From Phytohabitans houttuyneae (GTDB lineage: Bacteria > Actinomycetota > Actinomycetes > Mycobacteriales > Micromonosporaceae): a stretch of 64,000 nucleotides of DNA. The notes beneath the pieces were generated by a model. The model saw only the letters and a program-made list of their open reading frames with translations. It had not been told where the DNA came from and ran no database searches. The stretch lies in assembly GCF_011764425.1 (NCBI RefSeq), contig NZ_BLPF01000004.1:1-64000 (forward strand), in the 5' to 3' direction. The translations under genes and the position numbers were made by a program. Each line of letters opens with the position of its first letter. Within the stretch, counting starts at the first letter, position 1. This document shows, in pieces, positions 54,911 to 64,000 of this stretch.

Positions 54911-55902
54911 TCGCAGTCGTCCATCGTGCCTTGGCGGACCCGGACGAGCGCGGCGCGCTCAGCGCCGGCCGGGAGGTCGTTCGCGAACGCGTAGGAGTTG
55001 TCCTCGCTCTTGTGCTGCTGCCAGAACCTGGCCGCCGCCTTGACTTCCATCACGACGATCACGAGGTCGTACGACTGGCGGGTGGCGGATCCGAAGTAGA
55101 CGGTGCCGGCCCACTCAGGCGGGACGAAACCGTTCTGGTAGGTGCCGACGTAGTTGAAGTACCAGACGGCGTCCGGTGGTCCCGTGCGGTTGCGGGCGAA
55201 GAGCATCGTCTTGTTGTCGGGCAGGTTTGCTGTGCCGCGGACCCGCTCGCACCTATGGACCACCGCGCCTTCCTGCGGGGACGTGATGGTCACGGTGTCC
55301 GGGGGTGCCGGGTTTTCGCTGACCACCGGCGCGGTCGTGACCGTCGGGGTGGGCGGCGAGACGGTTTCGCCCCGCGGCCTGCTGCCGATCCAGTACCCGC
55401 CGCCGATCACCAGGAGCACCGCGGCGAGCGCCGACAGCACCAGCAGTGGAGCGGCGGCCCGCCGCTGCGCCGCCGGCTCGATGAGGGCGATCTGGCTCGT
55501 GCTGGAGCCACCCAACGCCTGGTACAACTGGCTCACGAACGCCGCGGACGGCATCCGTGACCACCGTGCGACCTCGTACGGGCACTGGTTCAGCAGCAAC
55601 GGCAGGCGCTTGCCGTGCAGCAGCAGCACGAAGATGGGCCGGCCCATCTCCATCGCGCGGTCGAGCTCGTGCCCGACCTGGTCGGACGTCGCCGACTCCT
55701 TGGTGACGAGCACCAGCAAGCCGACGCTGCGGTCGACCCGTTTACGCAGCTTCTCCATGTTCGGCGCGGGCAGGCCGTCGTTGTCGACCTCCGTCGCGAT
55801 TCCCACCCTCTGGAGGTACTCGGCCAGCTTCCTGGCGTAGGCGCGACCGTCCGGCGCGTGGCTGATGTAGAGCCGCCCGGGGGTGTTGGTGGGTTGGGTC
55901 AT
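54907..55902 (-). CDS. TIR domain membrane protein, first of pair
   Basis: 331 residues. TIR domain at 1-130: GRLYISHAPDGRAYARKLAE, LQRVGIATEVDNDGLPAPN, VGLLVLVTKES and GHELDRAMEMGRPIFVLLL, with the conserved glutamate at about position 79. One helix (150-173) preceded by RR places the TIR in the cytosol. The exterior part (200-331) has CERVRGTANL, FGSATRQSYDLVIVVMEV and a C-terminal DCE, clearly homologous to the end of the propeller-like protein. TIR domains cleave NAD+ or bind partners; which holds here is unknown. A ribosome site GGGAGAAC precedes the ATG. Confidence 0.82.
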   Translation of the reverse strand: MTQPTNTPGRLYISHAPDGRAYARKLAEYLQRVGIATEVDNDGLPAPNMEKLRKRVDRSVGLLVLVTKESATSDQVGHELDRAMEMGRPIFVLLLHGKRLPLLLNQCPYEVARWSRMPSAAFVSQLYQALGGSSTSQIALIEPAAQRRAAAPLLVLSALAAVLLVIGGGYWIGSRPRGETVSPPTPTVTTAPVVSENPAPPDTVTITSPQEGAVVHRCERVRGTANLPDNKTMLFARNRTGPPDAVWYFNYVGTYQNGFVPPEWAGTVYFGSATRQSYDLVIVVMEVKAAARFWQQHKSEDNSYAFANDLPAGAERAALVRVRQGTMDDCE

Positions 55903-55918
55903 TTGTTCTCCCGCTTGG

Positions 55919-57673
55919 TCAGCAGTCCGTGGCGTCGGTTTGGCGGACGCCCAGCCGATGTGCCTGCTTGCTGCCCGCCGGCAACGAGTTCGCGGCGGCG
56001 TAGAAGTCGTCGACCTGATGCGAGTTCCAGAAATCTCGGGCGTCGTCGACGTCGATGATGAGTAGAAGGAGTTCGTACGACTGGCCGGCCGCGGTGCCGA
56101 ACCGCATCTCGGAACTCCAGGTCCGGCCGACGCCGCCGTCCCGGCTCCCCGAGACGTAGTAGAAGTAATATGTGTCGGAGGACGGACTGACCCTGCGGTG
56201 CACGAGAAACAACGCTTTCGACGCTTCTACGTCGGCCCGGCCGGTGACGCGTTCACACGTCGATACCGAGTCGTTCTCCTGGATATTGGTGATCCGCGCG
56301 GTATTCGTCGGGGATGGACTGGCGGATGGCGAGGGAGTCGGTGGGCCATTGGGCTTGGTTGATCTGGAAGGGGCGGTCCGTCCGGGTGTTCGGGGTGGCC
56401 GGACCGTCGGAGCTTCGGTGGATGGACGGTCGCTCACCTTCGGCGGAAGGGGCGGTGTTTTCGTTACCTTCGGCGGCGGTTTGGACGGCGCCGGGCGCGT
56501 CTTGGCGGGCGACTGCGGGAGGTATTTCACCACGGGCCAGCGATCTCCATTGTGTACCGCCAACGCGTCCGGCCCATTCGGGTCGTTGACCCAGACGACG
56601 CCTTCCTCGGCGAAGACCTCCAGGCGTGCCGGGCCGCGAGCCACGCCGATGGTCGAGGGCGATCCGCCGTTCGGCCCGACCGGCACGATGACGAGTCCGC
56701 CGGTCGTTTCGTCGGCCGCGTAGAGCCGGTCGTCGAGCAGGACCGGGGCGCCGAAGTCGTGGCCGGCCTCGCCCAGCGGCCCGGCCGCACCGGGGTGGTC
56801 GGCCGCCAGGCCGGCGACGCGGTACGAGGCGTCCCGTCCGGCGCGGACGAGCACCGCGTACCCGTTGTCCGCGCTGACGAAGAGCGCTGTGTACGGCCCG
56901 GCGGCCACATCGGCGCCTATGCCGTAGACCCGATGCGCTGGGCCCGCGCCGGTGAGCACGTGGACCTCGCCGCGCGCCTCGTCCAGCAGCGCCACCCCAC
57001 CCTCGACGGCGGTGACCAGCGGATCCTGGCCCTTGGCGAAGAGGCCGGCAACGGGCTTCGCATCACCGGACGCGGAGATCCGGACGATGGCACCGGACCC
57101 GGGGATGGTCAGCCAGAGGGCCCGACCGGACACCTCCGAGTGGCCGCCGGGCTCGCCGGGGAGCTGGGCGGTCCACCGGGTACCGACCCCGGTGCCGTCG
57201 AGGGCCGTCACCTGCCGCGCGGTCGGTTCGATGCGTACCGGCCGCCCGTCGAGCACGTCGAGGCGCGTGTCGACGGCGGCCGGGATGCTTTGCCGCGCCC
57301 GGGTTCGCGGATCGATCAGCCACGCGTCGCCACCGGCGCCGTCGAAGACGACCAGGCGCCCGGGGCGGCGCAGGACGGTCACGCCGGAGCTCATCCGCAC
57401 CGGTACGACCGCGCCCGTCGCCGCGGACGGCTGGCGCACGAGAGCGCTGGTCCGGCCGATGAACTGCCGCTGGACGCTCGGCAGCCAGGCGTTGACCGAG
57501 CTGACGTCCACCCGTGGCTGATCGACCGGCCCTGCCGTCGCCACGGCGACGCCGCCGGAGCCCGCGACGATCGCTGCCATCGCGAGCCAGAAGGGGTACC
57601 GCCGTTTGACGGATGTCGACCTAAACGAGTTGGCGTTACGGTCGGAAGCCGCCGAGTCGACATTGTCCATCAA
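55919..57673 (-). CDS. Membrane-anchored beta-propeller-like protein with the shared C-terminal domain
   Basis: 584 residues. A short cytosolic N terminus ending KRRYPF precedes one helix (28-47). A repeated beta-strand region follows (about 60-390; e.g. GRLVVFDGAGGDAWLIDPRT, DDRLYAADETTGGLVIVPVG), which looks like a WD40/PQQ-type propeller, then a Pro/Thr/Ser-rich linker and a C-terminal domain (STCERVTGRADV, FGTAAGQSYELLLLIIDVDD, ATDC) shared with the first TIR protein. Likely an extracytoplasmic sensor or scaffold. First gene of the minus-strand trio, divergent from MoxR with 71 bases between starts. Confidence 0.7.
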   Translation of the reverse strand: MMDNVDSAASDRNANSFRSTSVKRRYPFWLAMAAIVAGSGGVAVATAGPVDQPRVDVSSVNAWLPSVQRQFIGRTSALVRQPSAATGAVVPVRMSSGVTVLRRPGRLVVFDGAGGDAWLIDPRTRARQSIPAAVDTRLDVLDGRPVRIEPTARQVTALDGTGVGTRWTAQLPGEPGGHSEVSGRALWLTIPGSGAIVRISASGDAKPVAGLFAKGQDPLVTAVEGGVALLDEARGEVHVLTGAGPAHRVYGIGADVAAGPYTALFVSADNGYAVLVRAGRDASYRVAGLAADHPGAAGPLGEAGHDFGAPVLLDDRLYAADETTGGLVIVPVGPNGGSPSTIGVARGPARLEVFAEEGVVWVNDPNGPDALAVHNGDRWPVVKYLPQSPAKTRPAPSKPPPKVTKTPPLPPKVSDRPSTEAPTVRPPRTPGRTAPSRSTKPNGPPTPSPSASPSPTNTARITNIQENDSVSTCERVTGRADVEASKALFLVHRRVSPSSDTYYFYYVSGSRDGGVGRTWSSEMRFGTAAGQSYELLLLIIDVDDARDFWNSHQVDDFYAAANSLPAGSKQAHRLGVRQTDATDC

Positions 57674-57744
57674 ACCGTCCTATCGGGCTCACCCAAACGG
57701 GTGACATTACGAGTCCACACATTTGGTGGTGCCAGATCAGTACT
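57674..57744. promoter_or_regulatory. Shared divergent promoter region of the island
   Basis: 71 bases separate the start codons of the propeller-like gene (minus) and the second MoxR gene (plus). It is more AT-rich than its surroundings (GGTGACATTACGAGTCCACA and onward), as expected of a bidirectional promoter. I cannot assign -10/-35 boxes with confidence. Common control of both halves of the island would follow from this arrangement. Confidence 0.4.
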
Positions 57745-58754
<1,010 letters not shown>

Positions 58755-58758
<4 letters not shown>

Positions 58759-59885
58759 CCGGAAACGGCGCGGTAGTACTCGTGGTGGGCACCGGCGCCG
58801 CGGCGCTCTGGTGGCTCGGCTACCCGGCGGCGGGCGGGATCGCGGCCGCGGCGGCGGTGCTGCTGGCGATCGGGCTGGTCTGGCGGCTCGGTGTCCCGGG
58901 TTGCACCGTGGAGCTCACCGTCGCGCCGAGCCGGGTGCACCGCGGCGGCGAGGTGGAGCTCAGTGCCTCCGCGCGCTCCCGCCGTCGCTGGGACCGGGGC
59001 CTCGTCCACGTGCGGGCGGAGCTGCTGGGCATCACCCGGGAGCTCGCCGTGCCGATCGCCGGCGGCCCGCCTGCCACGTCACGGGTGCGTGCCACACACC
59101 GGGGCGTCTACCGGGTCGCACCGGCCGGCGCGGAGCGTGTCGGTCCACTGCGGCTGGCCCGCAGAAGGCTGCCCGGTGCCGCCGCCACAGCGCTCGAGGT
59201 CCTGCCAAGGCTCCACCCGTTTGCGATGCCGCGCGGGATGGACGTGGACGCCGACGGTCCCGCGGGCGCGCTGCGCGGCGGCCAGGTCTTTACCAGCCTC
59301 CGGGAGTACGTCGCGGGCGACGACGTGCGCCAGGTGCACTGGGTCGCGAGCGCCCGGACGGCCGACCAGACCCTGCTGGTACGGCAGCACGTGATAGCGC
59401 GCATGTCGGCCTTCCGGGTCGTGCTCGACACCGACCTGGATACCGGGCTCGACGCCTCGGCAGAAGAGCGCTTCGAGGACTGCGTCGACATCGCCTACTC
59501 GCTCTTCACGCTCCTCCAGGTAGGCCCGGGCCGACCGGCGACACTGTCGACAGTGCACGGTGGCGTGGTGGCCGAGGGCGCGGACACCGCGCGGGTCGAG
59601 GCGCTGCTGCTCGCCGTCAGGCCCTGTGACGTGCATCCGGCCGGTACGGCGGCGGGGTGCCGGCTCGCCCTGGAGCGGGCCACGGAACGGGCGTGGAGCC
59701 GGCGGCCCGGCGTCGTCACCGTGGTGGTCTCCACGGCGGCTCCGCGTCGCGTGCCCCGGAGCCCGGCGATCCATTTCCGCGTCGGCGTGCCCGAGCGGGT
59801 GCGGCGGACGGGCGCTTCGGTGCGGCTCGACGTCCCGGATGCCGCCGTCGCGTCGCGCTTGTGGGCCGAGGTGGCGGTGCGGTGA
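58755..59885 (+). CDS. DUF58 domain-containing protein (island copy)
   Basis: 376 residues, two N-terminal helices and the DUF58 core (SLREYVAGDDVRQVHWVASA, then TLLVRQHVIARMSAFRVVLD). Lower similarity to the DUF58 at 17.1 kb than expected for a recent copy. ATG 58755 overlaps the MoxR stop, and its stop overlaps the next start (GTGA), so the three genes are translationally coupled. Probable partner of the ATPase. Confidence 0.87.
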
Positions 59886-61965
59886 CGCCCTCCGAGGACC
59901 GGCCGAGAGGGCCGATGTTGCTCGACACCGCTGCCGTGGTGGTCGCCGCCTCCGCGGCCGGGCTCACCTTCGACCGGGCGTTCGCGCCGGCGACGCTCGC
60001 GGCCGTCGTGCTGCCCAGCGCGCTCGTACCCGCCATCGGGATCGCGGCCGCGGCCTGGCGCGCGGGCCTCGCGGTCCGGATCGCGGTCCACCTCTGTTCG
60101 CTGGCGCTGCTTTTCGTGCTCCTGAACGACGCGGCGCTCGCGCTGATGGCGATGACGCTTCCCGCGCCGCCGGACCCCGCACTCGTGGCCGTCCCGGTGG
60201 GATGCACCTGGCTCGCGTCCGCCGCCGGCACGGAGCTGGCCTGGGCGAGGGCGCGTGGCGGTGGCCTTGTGGTGCTGCTGCCCGCCGCACCCGTGCTCGT
60301 GTACACGACGTTGCTCGCGCCGCCGACCCGGCTGAGTCCTGTGCCGTACGGCGTGCTGGCGGCGTGTGCGGCCATCCAGTTGGTCCGCTCCACGGTCCGG
60401 CCCGGCGGCAGGGTTTTCGGCAGCGCCGCCGGCAGGGCGGCCGTCCCGCTCGCGGCCGCCGCCGCGGTGGCCTTCGCCGCGCCGCCCATCGTGGGCACCA
60501 GCGCGCGCGAGCGCGTGGACCCGCGCGACCACCTGCCGCAGTGGGGCTTGCCGCAGTCGACGGTGCACCCGGTCGACCAGGTGGACGGGTGGTTGGCTGA
60601 CCCTGGCCGGATCCTGTTCCGGGCGCGCACCGACCGCCCCGTCCGCTACTGGCGGCTCGTCGCCCTGGAAGACTTCGACGGGACGCGGTGGTCGCCGCCT
60701 GTGCGGTACACCCGTGCCGGGCTCGGCGTGCCGTCGCCGTCGCCGCCCGCCGCGCGGGCCGGTGAGACGGTGAGCCAGGTCGTCACCGTGCAGGGGCTGA
60801 CCGGCCCGTTCCTGCCCACTGTGGACCGTCCGGTGCGTATCGGTGCTCCGGTGTCGGCGGTCGACACGCGGAGCGGGGTGCTTCTCACCGGCGCATCAGT
60901 CGGTCCGGGAGTGACCTACCGGCTCACCTCCGCGAGCGCGTCACCGTCCGGCACCGCGAAATGCGGCGACCCGGTCGGCATGTCAAGCGACGACCCGGCA
61001 CTGGCCGTCCCGCCGGACCTGACCGGGCCGCTGGGACAGTTGGCCGGTACGGGCCGGTGCACGGGCTCGTTCGACGCGTTCGCCGGCGAGCTTTCGCGCC
61101 GCCTGGGCGACGGGCGCCACAACGTGTCCGGCGGGCCGTCCTCCGGCGGCAGCGTCGGGGCCCTAGCCGAACTGCTCCGCGCCGGCGGCAGCGGGACAGT
61201 CGTGGAGTTCGCGGCAGCCTTCGCGCTCGGTGCGCGTGCCGCCGGGGTTCCCAGCCGGCTGGTCATCGGCTTCGAGCCGGCGTCCGCGGTCGCCGGGAGG
61301 AGTACCCGGTGCACGCGCGCGACGTGCGGGTGTGGGTCGACGTGTGGCTGCCGGACCAGGGCTGGACCGCGTATCACCTGATCCCACCGCCACCCGAGCC
61401 TCGCACCGAGCCGGGACTGTCGCCCCCGCGGCCGCCACCACCCACGCAGATCGTGGCGGCGCCGCGGACGGCACCCACGCCCATCCCCACCCGCACGCGG
61501 CCGCCGCCCGAGCCGGGGCGCTTTCCGCTCTGGGCGTTCGCGATCGCCGCGCCCGTGGCGCTGTACCCGATGGTCGTGCTTGCCGCGCCCGTCCTCCGGC
61601 GCCGGCGACGGCGCCGCGGCGGTGACCACCGCGACCGGGGCCTTGGCGCGTGGCATGAGGTCCTGGATGAGCTCGCCTACCGCCCAGCGCGGCACGCGAC
61701 CCCGGCCCAGCTGCGCACCGCCACACCGGCGACCACGCGGCGGCTCCTCGCGCGGGGCGGCGGTGAGCTGGAGGCCGCCGGCGCGGTGCTTGCCCGGACC
61801 GCCGAGATCTGCTTGTACGCCACCCGTCTCCCGAGCGCCGACGATGTCGAACGGGCTTGGCGGGCGGCTTACCTGATCCGTCGCGGGCTGCGGCGCCAAT
61901 CCGGCCCGAGCGCGCGGATGCGGCGACACCTGAGCCCGACCAACCTGAGGGGTGGGCGCTGGTGA
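59882..61965 (+). CDS. TgpA-like transglutaminase fold protein, catalytic residues missing (one-base loss at 61295-61297)
   Basis: 694 residues when restored. About six helices in residues 1-210, then an extracytoplasmic part with a transglutaminase-like core, a Pro-rich linker, a helix (FPLWAFAIAAPVALYPMVVL) and a cytosolic tail. Canonical members read GYCEQFA, HAW and a final Asp; here they are GTVVEFA (Val at about 440), DVRVW (Arg for His) and GWTAYH (His for Asp). So it should not be an active transglutaminase. The C-terminal 200 residues sit one frame over; one G is lost at 61295-61297. GTG start (GTGA overlap). Confidence 0.82.
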
Positions 61966-62001
61966 CCGCCCACCGCCTCCTACGCCCACGCGGGGAGAAG
62001 C

Positions 62002-63057
62002 ATGCGACCACTGATCGCGATCGTCGGTAGCTTGGAGCCGGGCCGGGACTACGACCCGCCGGGTGGGGTGCCCGAGGACGCCGAAGGCGCGGCGGTGGCG
62101 ATCGGGCGGGAGCTGGCGATGAGAGGCTGCCGCATCGTGGTCTTCTCCAGCCGGCCGGAGTACATCGAGCGGGCGGTGGTGCGCGGCTACCTGGCATCCG
62201 GCCAGGCGACTCCTGGATCGGTGGAGGTCCGCGCCCGCTACGGCCACGACACCGCCTTCGACGAGATGAGCAGCCGGCCCGAGGCGATCGCCGTCAAGCC
62301 CGAGCCGACCGCCGACTGGGAGGTGGCGTTCTACCGTTCGTTACTCGTCGTCGACGGCGTCGTGCTGATCGGCGGTGCCCGGGCGACGTTCGCCGCCGGT
62401 CTCATCGCCCTGTCCCGCCGGATCGCGGTGGCGCCGGTCGCCGCGTTCGGCGGTGCCGCCCAGCGGATCTGGCACCGGCTGGGAAACGGCGATAACCACG
62501 CATCCGAGGAGGACATCTCCGCGCTGGGACAGCGCTGGGGGACAGCGAGCGCCGGTGCTGTCGTCGGCTCCCTCATGGCGCAGCACGACCGGCGCACCGC
62601 CGAGGAGGAGCGCGGTCGCCGCGGCGAGGCCTCGGCACGGCGCCGTACGGCGGCCGGCCTCGTGGCCGCCCTGCTGCTCCTGCTGCTGGCGCTGACCACC
62701 ATACCGGTCGCGTACGCCCTCCCGCTCGGCATGTGGCCGGGCCTGACGGTCCTGGTCACAGCCGCGTTGCTGGCGTCGATCTGGGGTGCGGTGATCCGCA
62801 ACGCCTACGACGGCGGGGTGGGGTGGCTGCGCGCCGCCGCGCTCGGCTCGGCGGCCGGGTGCATCGCATTCCTCCTGTTCGTCGCGGCGCAGATGTCGAC
62901 GAACCCTGACCTCTTCGTCGGTGACGGCGCGCGTCGGCTTGTCTTCTTCGTGCTCGCGATTGGGTTCATCGGTGGCTTCACCTCCGAGGTGGTCTACCGG
63001 AAGCTGCGCGACCAGGACGTGACGCAGACGTCGGTGCTGCCACCACCCGGCACCTGA
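62002..63057 (+). CDS. SLOG-like Rossmann domain protein with four membrane helices
   Basis: 351 residues. Residues 1-180 form a Rossmann-like domain (LIAIVGSLEPGRDYD, RELAMRGCRIVVFSSRPEYI, VVLIGGARATFAAGLIAL) that resembles SLOG/LOG-type nucleotide-binding proteins, which are common in conflict systems and act on or sense nucleotides. Residues 215-340 hold four helices (LVAALLLLLLALTTIPVAYA and later). ATG 62002 follows GGGGAGAAG. It lies 36 bases after the transglutaminase-like gene, same operon. SLOG membership is by eye. Confidence 0.65.
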   Translation: MRPLIAIVGSLEPGRDYDPPGGVPEDAEGAAVAIGRELAMRGCRIVVFSSRPEYIERAVVRGYLASGQATPGSVEVRARYGHDTAFDEMSSRPEAIAVKPEPTADWEVAFYRSLLVVDGVVLIGGARATFAAGLIALSRRIAVAPVAAFGGAAQRIWHRLGNGDNHASEEDISALGQRWGTASAGAVVGSLMAQHDRRTAEEERGRRGEASARRRTAAGLVAALLLLLLALTTIPVAYALPLGMWPGLTVLVTAALLASIWGAVIRNAYDGGVGWLRAAALGSAAGCIAFLLFVAAQMSTNPDLFVGDGARRLVFFVLAIGFIGGFTSEVVYRKLRDQDVTQTSVLPPPGT

Positions 63058-63084
63058 GCCGGCTGTCCAACGGGCGTGGACGCG

Positions 63085-63118
63085 GCGCGGCCCGGGCCAG
63101 AGGTCCCCGGGGCCGCGC
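63085..63118. terminator. Bidirectional terminator between the island and the Calx-beta gene
   Basis: GCGCGGCCCGGG (63085-63096) pairs with CCCCGGGGCCGCGC (63105-63118), a GC-rich stem of about 12 bp. It lies between convergent genes. Confidence 0.65.
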
Positions 63119-63156
63119 GTCTCAGCGCCTCCGCCCTGCGCGGAAAGCGCGGATGG

Positions 63157-64000
63157 TCACCCGCAGGGCTGACCCTCCACATTGGCCTTCGACTCGGCCA
63201 GGACCACGTCGGTCAGCAGCGTGTCCAGGAAGACCGCTCGCTGCACGATAGTGTTGCCGGTCTTCTGGGTGCTGTTGATCTGGAGCGAGCCCACCAGCAG
63301 CGGGATCGTCAGCGGCGCGGTGCCCACGGTCACCGGCACGCCGTTGATCTTCAGGCTGGCGATGGAGGAGGCTCCGGCGAGCTGCGCCTTCAGGCCTTCC
63401 GGCTCCTTCACGCAGGTCGCCGAGGCCGACGACTTGATGACGCCCAGCTCGATGACCACCAGACCGGCGGTGATCTTCGTCTTCTCGATCGTGGCCTTGG
63501 CCGAACCGCTGTCGCCCACCGCGGGCGGTGCGCTGTTCAGGTCGTCCGGCGTCTGGTCGGTGCGGGCGTCCAGCAGGCTGGTCTCCACCTTGACGATGCC
63601 GGCGTTCAGGGTCGACTGCGCGACCGTGGCGACGTCATCGGCGCAGGGCACGTCGGCCGGGTTGGCCTGTGCCGCCTTGAGGCCCGCGATCTTCACCGCG
63701 GTCGCCTGGCAGGAGAACGTGCCGTCCCGCTCGTTGTCCACGATCGTGCCCGTACCCGCGCCGTCGACGATGGCGGCGCCGGTGGGCGCGGACAGGTTGA
63801 CCGTGAAGGTCTCGTCCGGCTCGTTCACCGCGTCGTCGACGATCGGCACCGGAACCGGCTTGGTCGTCTCGCCCGCGGCGAAGGTGAGCGTGCCGTTCAC
63901 GGCCGTGTAGTCGCCCGGCGCGGTCGCCGTGCCGTTCGCGGTCGCGTACTTGACGGTCACCGGGTTGGTGGTGGGTCCGGTCCGGGTGACAGTGAAGACC
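63157..64000 (-). CDS. Calx-beta domain surface protein (5' part outside window)
   Basis: Secreted or surface protein; the frame is still open at 64000, so the N terminus lies beyond the window. The visible end of 281 residues begins in a Calx-beta repeat (ATANGTATAPGDYTAVNGTL, DDAVNEPDETFTVNLSAPTG) followed by a domain with SCQATAVKIAGLKAA and VKEPEGLKAQLAGASSIASL, resembling choice-of-anchor P type C-terminal regions. Two cysteines near the end (EGQPCG) suggest a disulfide outside the cell. Convergent with the island operon. Confidence 0.8.
   Translation of the reverse strand, partial: VFTVTRTGPTTNPVTVKYATANGTATAPGDYTAVNGTLTFAAGETTKPVPVPIVDDAVNEPDETFTVNLSAPTGAAIVDGAGTGTIVDNERDGTFSCQATAVKIAGLKAAQANPADVPCADDVATVAQSTLNAGIVKVETSLLDARTDQTPDDLNSAPPAVGDSGSAKATIEKTKITAGLVVIELGVIKSSASATCVKEPEGLKAQLAGASSIASLKINGVPVTVGTAPLTIPLLVGSLQINSTQKTGNTIVQRAVFLDTLLTDVVLAESKANVEGQPCG

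Overview
This is high-GC DNA with strong third-position GC, many GTG starts and ATGA/GTGA gene overlaps. It comes from a filamentous actinomycete, most likely Micromonosporaceae. The evidence is the run mtrA-mtrB-lpqB-comF-hpf-secA, the run prfB-ftsE-ftsX-M23-smpB-ssrA, an actinobacterial tmRNA tag (ANTKRADFALAA), DUF397/XRE regulator pairs and an efeUOB operon. It reads as chromosome. I see no prophage, plasmid, CRISPR array, IS element or biosynthetic cluster.

Layout. 1-9.2 kb: the end of an aldehyde dehydrogenase gene, then sugar-phosphate genes (phosphoglucomutase, HAD phosphatase, Trm112-like, SIS isomerase-like, manA) with a CDF metal exporter, then ahcY behind a long structured leader. 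9.2-11.5 kb: accessory insert (small ORFs, XRE/DUF5753 plus DUF397). 11.5-14.8 kb: the efeU-efeO-efeB iron-uptake operon. 14.8-22.1 kb: divergent RDD/SpoIIM genes and a tightly overlapped minus-strand operon (membrane protein, DUF4129, DUF4350, MoxR, DUF58). 22.2-33.3 kb: mtrA-mtrB-lpqB, comF, hpf, two double-GNAT genes on the minus strand, secA. 33.7-43.4 kb: Rv3235-like, HTH and Lrp regulators, rhodanese, DUF6912, a membrane protein, pruA, a helicase-associated protein, a Ser/Thr kinase, PadR. 43.4-50.9 kb: prfB, ftsEX, an M23 peptidase, smpB, two tandem SRPBCC/CBM2-like membrane proteins, tmRNA. 50.9-53.9 kb: DUF402, hemerythrin-like, MTA phosphorylase, AlgH, tRNA-Ala. 54.0-63.1 kb: an accessory island with two membrane-anchored TIR proteins and a membrane beta-propeller-like protein sharing an extracytoplasmic domain, divergent from a MoxR-DUF58-transglutaminase-like-SLOG operon. 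The window ends inside a Calx-beta surface protein gene.

Two points should guide reuse. First, eight genes (ahcY, lpqB, rhodanese, pruA, the kinase, one TIR gene, the transglutaminase-like gene and, counting both copies, the SRPBCC pair as two more, so nine loci in all) are split by eleven one-base losses. Every loss lies in a G or C homopolymer, and restoring one base each time gives full-length proteins. This pattern points to sequencing or assembly indels rather than gene decay. Second, the best candidate for an undescribed system is the 54-63 kb island. Its transglutaminase-like protein has lost all three catalytic residues, while its TIR domains keep the conserved acidic residue.
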